In this document: positions 57,721-64,000 of the stretch, one piece after another
Layout of the letters: each line of letters starts with the position of its first letter
How positions within the stretch are numbered: position 1 is the stretch's first letter
Origin: a virus
IMG/VR virus record: IMGVR_UViG_3300027741_000023
Coordinates: 1-64,000 of that record
Length of the DNA stretch: 64,000 bases
Direction: 5' to 3' (one strand)
Position numbers and translations under genes: made by a program
The notes under the pieces: generated by a model
What the model saw: only the letters and a program-made list of their open reading frames with translations
Databases searched by the model: none
What the model was told of the DNA's origin: nothing

Positions 57721-57726
57721 AAATAA
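57721..57726 (+). promoter_or_regulatory. Late promoter motif upstream of gp32
   Basis: CATAAATAAC immediately after the preceding stop, four bases before the sigma70 -35 box, allowing late as well as early gp32 transcription. Confidence 0.5.
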
Positions 57727-57729
57727 CAT

Positions 57730-57758
57730 TGACACAGAGACAGAAAGCGCATATACTA
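57730..57758 (+). promoter_or_regulatory. Sigma70 promoter of gp32
   Basis: TTGACA (57730-57735), 17-base spacer, TATACT (57753-57758). Unlike other early promoters here it yields a leader of ~85 bases. Confidence 0.85.
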
Positions 57759-57778
57759 CACTGTGTTTGCGCTTTTTC
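57745..57778 (+). terminator. Terminator enclosing the gp32 promoter -10
   Basis: An 8-bp stem (57745-57752 with 57769-57776), 16-base loop and a short T run. The loop begins exactly with the -10 TATACT. Confidence 0.7.
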
Positions 57779-57780
57779 AT

Positions 57781-57843
57781 TTGTGGCACAGGCAACACAA
57801 TCTAAATCATTAGATAGGCATTTTACATAGGCATTTACAGGAG
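57781..57843 (+). promoter_or_regulatory. gp32 leader: hairpins and tandem repeat (candidate operator)
   Basis: Hairpins at 57781-57800 and 57800-57815 are followed by a tandem repeat (57815-57827 and 57828-57839, core TAGGCATTT) running into the AGGAG ribosome site. T4 gp32 represses its own mRNA by binding an unstructured leader; this is a candidate equivalent. Confidence 0.5.
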
Positions 57844-57850
57844 AAACACT

Positions 57851-58849
57851 ATGGCAACTTTATCAGAAATTCGAGCACGACTACAGGCAGCAGAAAACAA
57901 AAGCAAAACATCCACAGGTGGAGGCGATAATTCAATCTACCCACACTGGAACATGGATGAAGGACAAGCTGCAACCTTCCGATTCTTACCGGATGGCAAT
58001 ACCAAAAACACATTCTTCTGGGCTGAACGGGCCATGATTCGACTGCCCTTCAACGGCGTCAAAGGAGAGATGGAATCCAAACAAGTTATGGTACAAGTAC
58101 CTTGCATGGAAATGTGGGGAGAAACTTGCCCAATACTTACTGAGGTACGTCCTTGGTTCAAGGACAAGAGCCTTGAGGAAATGGGTCGTAAGTATTGGAA
58201 AAAGCGCAGCTACATCTATCAAGGTTTTGTACGTGACAATCCTCTCACAGACGACAAGACCCCAGAAAATCCCATCCGCAAATTTGTGATTGGACCGCAA
58301 ATCTTTGCAATTATTAAGGGTGCATTAATGGACCCAGAATTGGAAAACCTGCCAACTGATTACTCAGCTGGCCTGGACTTCCGTATTGCCAAGACTCAAA
58401 AGGGCGGCTATGCTGATTACAACACTTCAAAGTGGGCACGTAAAGAGTCGGCACTTACCGAAGCTGAACAAGCAGCAGTTGAAAAATATGGCTTGTTTGA
58501 TCTCAGCACCTTCTTGCCCAAGAAGCCCACCTCAGTGGAACTCAACGTGATCAAAGAGATGTTTGAAGCCAGCGTAGATGGCCAACCATTTGATTCTGAA
58601 CGTTGGGGACAATACTACCGTCCAGCTGGAATGAGCGCTCCGGTTGGCACAGCAGCCATGTCAGCAGTCGATGTGGATGAGGATACACCAGTATCCAAGG
58701 CAGCGTTTAAACCAGCAGCTAAGGCACCAGTGGCAACAGACTTTGATGATGAACCATCAACAGCATCTGCACCAGTGGCCAAGCCAGCTGAAGGCAACAA
58801 AAAAGCCGAAGACATTTTGGCCATGATTCGCGCCCGCCAAAACAAGTAA
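57851..58849 (+). CDS. 32: Single-stranded DNA-binding protein gp32
   Basis: A 332-residue protein. N-terminal TLSEIRARLQAAENKSK matches the cooperativity region. OB-fold part: ATFRFLPDGNTKNTFFWAER, QVPCMEMWGETCPILTEV (zinc-site-like Cys), FVRDNPLTDDKTPENPIRKF. The C terminus is acidic (VDVDEDTPVS, FDDEPSTAS) for partner binding. It coats ssDNA during replication and recombination. Confidence 0.85.
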   Translation: MATLSEIRARLQAAENKSKTSTGGGDNSIYPHWNMDEGQAATFRFLPDGNTKNTFFWAERAMIRLPFNGVKGEMESKQVMVQVPCMEMWGETCPILTEVRPWFKDKSLEEMGRKYWKKRSYIYQGFVRDNPLTDDKTPENPIRKFVIGPQIFAIIKGALMDPELENLPTDYSAGLDFRIAKTQKGGYADYNTSKWARKESALTEAEQAAVEKYGLFDLSTFLPKKPTSVELNVIKEMFEASVDGQPFDSERWGQYYRPAGMSAPVGTAAMSAVDVDEDTPVSKAAFKPAAKAPVATDFDDEPSTASAPVAKPAEGNKKAEDILAMIRARQNK

Positions 58850-58866
58850 TCAACAGCAGCAGCATC

Positions 58867-58895
58867 ACACAGAGGGTATTACCCTCTGTGTCTTT
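58867..58895 (+). terminator. Intrinsic terminator between gp32 and uvsX
   Basis: Perfect 10-bp stem (58867-58876 with 58882-58891), loop TATTA, then CTTT. The short T run suggests partial termination that would lower uvsX relative to gp32. Confidence 0.7.
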
Positions 58896-58914
58896 CTATA
58901 TTTTAAGGTAATAT

Positions 58915-59973
58915 ATGGGTAAACCATTTGACGTGAGTAAGTTTCGTAAGGAGATTACCAAATCGATCGAAGGATTGAGCATTGGGTTTAACGATCCCAC
59001 TGATTGGGTATCAACAGGCAACTATGCCCTGAACTATTTGATCTCCGGAGACTTCAATAGAGGTATTCCACTGGGTAAAGTTACAGTGTTTGCTGGTGAG
59101 TCGGGCGCAGGTAAAAGTTATATCTGTAGTGGCAACATCATCAAGAACGCACAAGCACAAGGTATCTATGTGGTGCTGGTGGACAGTGAAAACGCACTGG
59201 ACGAAGACTGGCTCAAAGCACTGGGAGTGGATACTAGTGATAGCAAATTGCTCAAACTAAGCATGGCCATGATTGACGATGTGGCCAAGACTATCTCCAC
59301 ATTCATGAGCGACTACAAGGCCTTGCCAGAAAATGATCGCCCTAAAGTAATGTTTGTGATTGACTCGTTGGGTATGTTGTTGACTCCTACTGATGTGAAT
59401 CAGTTTGAAGCCGGAGACATGAAAGGTGACATGGGTCGTAAACCCAAGGCACTCACTAGTTTGGTGCGTAACTGTGTGAACATGTTTGGTTCATACAATG
59501 TGGGTCTAGTGTGTACCAATCACACATACGCAAGTCAAGATATGTTTGATCCAGATGACAAGATATCCGGTGGTCAAGGGTTCATCTATGCCAGCTCAAT
59601 TGTTGTGGCCATGAAGAAACTCAAACTGAAAGAAGATGAGGATGGCAACAAGATCACCGATGTCATGGGCATCCGTGCGTCTTGTAAAGTAATGAAAACA
59701 CGTTATGCCAAACCCTTTGAAGGTGTGCAGGTCAAAATTCCTTACGAAACAGGTATGAGTCCATATTCTGGCATGGTTGATCTCATGGAAAAACGCAACT
59801 TGTTAAAGAAGGAAGGCAACAGTTTAGTGTTTGTTACTACTGATGGTGAAATTATCAAGAAGTTTCGCAAGAAGTGGGAAGCCAATGATGAAGGCTGTCT
59901 GGACCGTGCCATGGCAGACTTTGGAAATCACAAAGAAGAAATAAGTACCCAGGAGGAAACAGTAGATGAATGA
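58915..59973 (+). CDS. uvsX: UvsX recombinase (RecA-like)
   Basis: A 352-residue protein. Walker A GESGAGKSYICS near 62-73, Walker B KVMFVIDSLG near 144-153, DNA-loop region DDKISGGQGF near 215. Acidic C terminus. It forms filaments for strand invasion in replication and repair. AAGG precedes the ATG after the terminator. It overlaps the next gene by eight bases. Confidence 0.9.
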   Translation: MGKPFDVSKFRKEITKSIEGLSIGFNDPTDWVSTGNYALNYLISGDFNRGIPLGKVTVFAGESGAGKSYICSGNIIKNAQAQGIYVVLVDSENALDEDWLKALGVDTSDSKLLKLSMAMIDDVAKTISTFMSDYKALPENDRPKVMFVIDSLGMLLTPTDVNQFEAGDMKGDMGRKPKALTSLVRNCVNMFGSYNVGLVCTNHTYASQDMFDPDDKISGGQGFIYASSIVVAMKKLKLKEDEDGNKITDVMGIRASCKVMKTRYAKPFEGVQVKIPYETGMSPYSGMVDLMEKRNLLKKEGNSLVFVTTDGEIIKKFRKKWEANDEGCLDRAMADFGNHKEEISTQEETVDE

Positions 59974-60232
59974 AGCAGTGGCAGTGGCCAACGAACTCTG
60001 GTCAGAACTCAAGAGATATGTAAACACAGTTGATCGAGATGAAGCAGCTGAAACCATAGTTGCAATCTTGATTGATAACGATTGTGACGTGGATGATATC
60101 AAAAATGCTTTCAAAGGTGATTCAGATATCAAACGTGCTCTCACAGCATATCTTGACAATGACAAGAGCTATGAGGACGAGGAAGAAGCTGACGAAGAAG
60201 AAGATTATCACGACGACGACTGGGAAAACTGA
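59966..60232 (+). CDS. Small acidic protein between uvsX and uvsY
   Basis: An 88-residue protein. Residues 1-60 helical (NELWSELKRYVNTVDRDEAA), then an almost fully acidic tail (YEDEEEADEEEDYHDDDWEN). Overlaps uvsX by eight bases and uvsY by one. Acidic tails often mimic DNA or bind gp32-type partners; a recombination accessory role is inferred. Confidence 0.6.
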   Translation: MNEAVAVANELWSELKRYVNTVDRDEAAETIVAILIDNDCDVDDIKNAFKGDSDIKRALTAYLDNDKSYEDEEEADEEEDYHDDDWEN

Positions 60233-60684
60233 TGTGGTACAGCAGAGTAGTGGCCGACTTAGCAGCCATTCCTGATTTCATAGACCATTACGAAACAGAG
60301 CTTGATCTGGCCAAAAACGATTGCAAAATCCGTGGTGTTTTAGAAAAGAATATCACGGCCTTGCCTGGCATCACAGAACAACGTTTCAATCAGCTACAAG
60401 AGATTGAAGCTGTTCTAAACTATCTCAACATACAACTACGCAAGATACGCAGGAAACATTTCCAAAAGTATCTAGAAGGCTATGCTCGTGCTCTCTCCAG
60501 TAGAGATGCTGAAAAATACGCCGAGGGCGAAGATGAAGTAATTGATTTTGAAACTATCATCAATGAAGTAGCATTGCTACGTAATCGCTGGTTGGGCATC
60601 CTTAAGGGACTGGATACCAAACAGTGGCAGATGGGTCATGTGGTACGGTTGCGCACAGCAGGCATGGAAGATATTACACTCTAA
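60232..60684 (+). CDS. uvsY: UvsY-like recombination mediator
   Basis: A 150-residue basic helical protein. FDxxINEVALLRNRWLGILKG and the end QWQMGHVVRLRTAGMEDITL match marine T4-like UvsY; T4 UvsY ends in a similar arrangement. It loads UvsX onto gp32-coated DNA. It starts in a one-base overlap with the acidic gene. Confidence 0.75.
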   Translation: MWYSRVVADLAAIPDFIDHYETELDLAKNDCKIRGVLEKNITALPGITEQRFNQLQEIEAVLNYLNIQLRKIRRKHFQKYLEGYARALSSRDAEKYAEGEDEVIDFETIINEVALLRNRWLGILKGLDTKQWQMGHVVRLRTAGMEDITL

Positions 60685-60708
60685 CTGTGCCAAGAGATAC
60701 ATACTGTT

Positions 60709-61686
60709 ATGAAACATACAGCATTTATAACAGGCATGACCGGCCAAGACGGTCCATATCTTGCCAAGCTATTGGTTGAAAAAGGCTATCATGTGTATGG
60801 TCTTGTAAAACGTTATTCAAATCCAAACTTGGATAATATCAAGTGGCTGGGCATAGAAAATGATATTGAGTTAATCACCGGTGATATCACCGATGAAAAC
60901 AACATGAATCATCTCATGCAAACACTCAAGCCACAAGAAGTGTATAATCTTGCAGCACAGAGTTTTGTAGGGTCAAGTTGGGATCTCAACAAACTCACTA
61001 CCGAAGTAAACTCAATTGGTGCATTGAATTTATTAAATGCAATTCGCAGGCACACACCTAACACACGTTTTTATCAAGCCAGCACAAGTGAAATGTTTGG
61101 TAACTTCACAGAAGACGGGCAGCAAGGAGAAAATACACCATTCCGCCCCCGCAGTCCATATGGAATTAGCAAACTGTATAGCCATTGGATGACCGTAAAC
61201 TTTCGTGAAAGTTACAGTCTATATGCATGTTCGGGTATCTTATTCAATCACGAAAGTCCATTACGTGGCCGTGAATTTGTCACACGTAAAGTAACCGACG
61301 GTGTTGCACGTATCAAACTGGGATTAGAAAAATCTATCATATTAGGTAATCTTGATGCACGTCGTGACTGGGGATTTGCTGGCGACTTTGTAGAAGCCAT
61401 GTGGTTGATGCTACAGCAACCTCAAGCCAGAGACTATGTTATTTCTACAGGTGAACAACACAGCATTAGAGAACTGTGTGATATTGCATTCCGCCATGCA
61501 GGCATCATTAATTGGCAAGCCATGGTCATGTCGGATCCTAGATTCAAACGTCCTGCCGAACTGCATAGCTTGTGTGGAGATTCAACTTCGGCTAGGGAAA
61601 TACTAGGATGGAAGCCACGTACTGATTTTGTCACAATGATTTGCAATATGGTTGATGCTGACCTAGCCAGGCTGCAATCTAACTAG
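60709..61686 (+). CDS. gmd: GDP-mannose 4,6-dehydratase
   Basis: A 325-residue short-chain dehydrogenase fold. NAD(P) site TGMTGQDGPYLAKLL at 9-23, catalytic ASTSEMFG near 125-132 and YGISK near 151-155, plus NHESPLRGREFVTRKV and RRDWGFAGDFVEAMW typical of GMD. It makes GDP-4-keto-6-deoxymannose, the precursor of fucose- or rhamnose-type sugars. No clear promoter was seen. It converges with the next gene, overlapping 24 bases. Confidence 0.85.
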   Translation: MKHTAFITGMTGQDGPYLAKLLVEKGYHVYGLVKRYSNPNLDNIKWLGIENDIELITGDITDENNMNHLMQTLKPQEVYNLAAQSFVGSSWDLNKLTTEVNSIGALNLLNAIRRHTPNTRFYQASTSEMFGNFTEDGQQGENTPFRPRSPYGISKLYSHWMTVNFRESYSLYACSGILFNHESPLRGREFVTRKVTDGVARIKLGLEKSIILGNLDARRDWGFAGDFVEAMWLMLQQPQARDYVISTGEQHSIRELCDIAFRHAGIINWQAMVMSDPRFKRPAELHSLCGDSTSAREILGWKPRTDFVTMICNMVDADLARLQSN

Positions 61687-62505
61687 TAGTCTGCCAATTG
61701 GAATACCAGCAGTGATCTCGCCTAGCGTCCACTCTGTATGACACAACTCGTCCAACCACGTTTCTCTATCGGGCATGCGTGGTTTTTCTATTAGAGCATA
61801 GTCTAAATTGGCCACAGGTGCTGCCATTGAGTACGCACCCACAAATGCTGGTACACCATCTAATACAGCTTGACTACCAGGTCCTGAATTTTCATTAACC
61901 ACTGCCCAGGCATTATTTAAATTTGATCTAAAATCAAATTCATCATATGTTCCACACAATGCCAGTGGTGTTTGAAACTTCACCCCCATCTTGGGTTGCA
62001 GTTTTTGTCTAGGGTGCGGTCTCACCACAATAGGTCGATCAGTGTGTTTACGTATCCTGGCAATGGTCTGATCCAGCCATTGTTGTGCTGGCGGCAGTCC
62101 TGCCCATTGTTCACTATCACTACGTTGCATGGCTATGAGAATATGATCGCCTTGATGCCATGGCTGTAATCGCATTGCTAGTTTTTTTGCACGTCCAGGT
62201 TCAATACCTTCGCCAAACCATCCACGAGCATTGACACCATTGATGCCCATTTTCCATGTGACACCACGATTCAATTGTCCTACTTCTAACACAATCACTG
62301 GTCGTCCTGAAGCAGAAAATTCTTCCCAAACTGCTCTATTAGGGGCCATACGTCCGGTCCATAGTTGACTCCAGATCACTGCCACGTCTGCTGACATGTT
62401 GTGTTCGGTCACACGTATACGGTGTTTTTTGCAACCGTTACGAAATGCCTCAAACACTGGCCCAGAGTTGAGGGCGCCAAATTGATTAAAAATACTGATG
62501 TTCAT
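61663..62505 (-). CDS. Capsule-type (KpsS-like) glycan transferase
   Basis: A 280-residue GT-B-like protein. PIVVRPHPRQK near 160 and NENSGPGSQAVLDGVPAFVG near 205-225 resemble the donor site of capsule synthesis (KpsC/KpsS) and related enzymes. The N-terminal half has VIVLEVGQLNRG. Opposite strand to GMD. Substrate unknown. Confidence 0.6.
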   Translation of the reverse strand: MNISIFNQFGALNSGPVFEAFRNGCKKHRIRVTEHNMSADVAVIWSQLWTGRMAPNRAVWEEFSASGRPVIVLEVGQLNRGVTWKMGINGVNARGWFGEGIEPGRAKKLAMRLQPWHQGDHILIAMQRSDSEQWAGLPPAQQWLDQTIARIRKHTDRPIVVRPHPRQKLQPKMGVKFQTPLALCGTYDEFDFRSNLNNAWAVVNENSGPGSQAVLDGVPAFVGAYSMAAPVANLDYALIEKPRMPDRETWLDELCHTEWTLGEITAGIPIGRLLVRLQPG

Positions 62506-62515
62506 GATATTGTGT

Positions 62516-62521
62516 TAAATA
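62516..62521 (+). promoter_or_regulatory. Late-like motif
   Basis: GTTAAATAGT 21 bases before the ATG at 62543. The context differs slightly from other copies. Confidence 0.4.
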
Positions 62522-62542
62522 GTTATTCAGAACTGGAAGCCC

Positions 62543-63364
62543 ATGACAAAATATGCAGTAGTTACTACATTCAACCAAGCAGGTTACGACAAGTATGCCA
62601 GCCGCATGATTGATACTTTTTTAAAAAGTTGGCCAAACGCAGTTGATCTATATGTGTATACCGAAGATTGCGCTATCACACAATCGGCTGGTAATTTACA
62701 TGTGAGGGATCTACATGCATCAAGTCCTGAAATTGTTGCATTCAAGCAACGATGGGGCCCGGATCCCAGAGCTCGCGGAGAAGTAGCAACAGGTCCTGTT
62801 GATGCCAAGGGAAAAGCAAACGGATTGGGATTTCGCTGGGATGCCTTAAGATTCAGTCACAAAGCATATAGTGTATTTCATGCTGCTGCTAACTGCAAAA
62901 CTGATGTGTTATTTTGGATGGATGCTGATATGATATGTCATACCAGCCTTAGTGAAGCATTTTTGTTGCTGCAAATGCCATCAGACGTGGGCCTGGCCTA
63001 TCTGGGTCGTGAAAAGAAGTTCTCAGAATGCGGGTTGTACGCAATGAATCTACGAAACCCAATTACACGCAAGTGGCTTGCAGAGTTTCAACTGGCATAC
63101 GATTCGGGTCGACTCATGACCATGGCTGAATGGAATGATTGCTGGGTGTTTGATGAAACACGTAAAGAAGTTCAAGCAGCTCATCCTGAATGGCGAGTGT
63201 TAAATTGGAGTGCAGGTCTTATCAAAGGAGAAGGGCATCCACTGATCAACACAGCTTGGGGAGCGTATCTAGATCATCTCAAAGGCAATCGAAAAACCAC
63301 AGGGCGTAGCCTTGGCTCAGACCTTATTCGTCCCAGAAACGAACAGTATTGGCGTAACAATTAA
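62543..63364 (+). CDS. GT-A-type glycosyltransferase
   Basis: A 273-residue protein with a DxD metal site in VLFWMDADMICHTSL near 126-140. N-terminal YAVVTTFNQAGYDKYASRMI fits a Rossmann-like donor domain; the C-terminal NWSAGLIKGEGHPLINTAWG contains a conserved His. It resembles family-8/DUF-type phage transferases. It converges with and is related to the next gene. Confidence 0.65.
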   Translation: MTKYAVVTTFNQAGYDKYASRMIDTFLKSWPNAVDLYVYTEDCAITQSAGNLHVRDLHASSPEIVAFKQRWGPDPRARGEVATGPVDAKGKANGLGFRWDALRFSHKAYSVFHAAANCKTDVLFWMDADMICHTSLSEAFLLLQMPSDVGLAYLGREKKFSECGLYAMNLRNPITRKWLAEFQLAYDSGRLMTMAEWNDCWVFDETRKEVQAAHPEWRVLNWSAGLIKGEGHPLINTAWGAYLDHLKGNRKTTGRSLGSDLIRPRNEQYWRNN

Positions 63365-63999
63365 TCGTTGTCGGCCACACAAATTCCATCAACATCGCCT
63401 TGTACATATTCAGCCTTGGAGTGTTTGGCTTTGTAGTGTATGAGGTGATCACCTAATACGGTATGCCGTAATGGAGTTTTGTAACTCTTCTTGAATCCTG
63501 CACATAGATCCAACACAGCAGCGTCGGGCACAACTGCTAACGCAGCACCAAACACATCATTGTCATAAAATCTGCGCAGGTCTGTGTAATCGCGTTCACG
63601 ATAACGTCTACAATACTCTGCTCTAAAGGCATCAAAATCCGCATGACGAGTGTTCACAGCAAACACACCGGTCTCAGGAACTAACCAATTGCCTGGATTG
63701 CCACTTTTGTCTGTGACGTATGTCACACCCATATACATAGCTAGATGATCTGAGCTTAATACTCTTTGTAACAACTCAATGGGTAAAGATTGTACTGTGA
63801 TCACATCGGCATCTAACCATACTATCCATTCTGCCTTACTGTTGTTCATGGCGTGCATGAAACTATAGGCTTTCTTGGCAAACTTTTTCATGCTTTGATT
63901 CAATGCAGGATCCAGTTGATATTGCTCATAGTCCGGATCTAACTTGGAAAATTTAATCTGAACAACTCGATTATTCTTTGGCAACTGTAACCCTTCTAC
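63361..63999 (-). CDS. GT-A-type glycosyltransferase, 5' truncated by window edge
   Basis: At least 213 residues; the frame stays open to the right edge, so the start is outside. DxD motif in WIVWLDADVITVQSLP; later VFAVNTRHADFDAFRAEY and LGDHLIHYKAKHSKAEYVQG with metal-type His. It is a paralogue of the convergent gene at 62543 (WMDADMI / WLDADVI), ends overlapping four bases. Confidence 0.65.
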   Translation of the reverse strand, partial: VEGLQLPKNNRVVQIKFSKLDPDYEQYQLDPALNQSMKKFAKKAYSFMHAMNNSKAEWIVWLDADVITVQSLPIELLQRVLSSDHLAMYMGVTYVTDKSGNPGNWLVPETGVFAVNTRHADFDAFRAEYCRRYRERDYTDLRRFYDNDVFGAALAVVPDAAVLDLCAGFKKSYKTPLRHTVLGDHLIHYKAKHSKAEYVQGDVDGICVADND

Positions 64000-64000
64000 A

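Noticed and set aside
60674-60702. Leaderless early promoter before gmd
   Set aside because: TTACAC-N17-ATACAT has too poor a -10 match.

Overview
The window is one dense stretch of a T4-like myovirus genome. Gene order and protein families show this: neck (gp13, gp14, gp15), tail sheath (gp18), tail tube (gp19), head completion (gp4), small and large terminase (gp16, gp17), ssDNA-binding protein (gp32), UvsX and UvsY, plus TAAATA late-promoter motifs like those read by T4 gp55. Several families (phage bilin reductase, TPR/GT9 glycosyltransferases, Gly-X-Y fibres, FkbM methyltransferases) point to a marine or freshwater phage. The base composition looks balanced rather than very AT-rich. The bilin reductase has PcyA-type catalytic residues, as expected of PcyX, so a heterotrophic proteobacterial host is more likely than a cyanobacterium; this is inference. 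I saw no tRNA or CRISPR array. No gene-free stretch exceeds about 145 bases.

Layout. 1-2400: end of a tail-fibre gene carrying a Hint (intein-like) domain, a small HAD protein and a LamG-type adhesin. 2401-5690: early glycosyltransferase genes. 5691-7300: a structural protein with a long leader and a DUF115-like protein. 7300-28155: the fibre block, dominated by one 17.5-kb gene (5843 aa) with seven collagen-like Gly-X-Gln tracts, then a glycine-rich adhesin and a shorter collagen-like fibre ending in a possible peptidase-G2 domain. 28200-32753: two large multidomain enzymes (propeller + FkbM + radical SAM; TPR + methyltransferase-like + HxD...H oxygenase-like). 32754-37146 (minus strand): a late operon gp14 - heme oxygenase - bilin reductase (PcyX-like) - gp15 - Nudix. 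37150-41411: small early genes, gp13, nucleotide-metabolism genes and an HNH-like protein. 41470-47765: sheath, tube, tube-like protein, gp4. 47826-57717: GIY-YIG endonuclease, gp16, probable internal head proteins, a secreted nuclease, gp17 and a large conserved protein. 57720-60684: gp32, UvsX, an acidic protein, UvsY. 60709-64000: GDP-mannose dehydratase and glycosyltransferases.

Regulation is unusually readable. Sigma70-type promoters with 17-bp spacers lie so close to their start codons that the transcripts should be leaderless (2404, 37153, 37449, 39431, probably 5688 on the minus strand). TAAATA late motifs precede most structural genes on both strands. Four intrinsic terminators are visible; one encloses the gp32 promoter -10 box in its loop and another doubles as a Shine-Dalgarno site.

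The most notable items are the giant collagen-like fibre, the two triple-domain enzymes, heme and bilin metabolism genes inside the neck operon, the leaderless early promoters, and N-terminal tags resembling the T4 capsid-targeting sequence.
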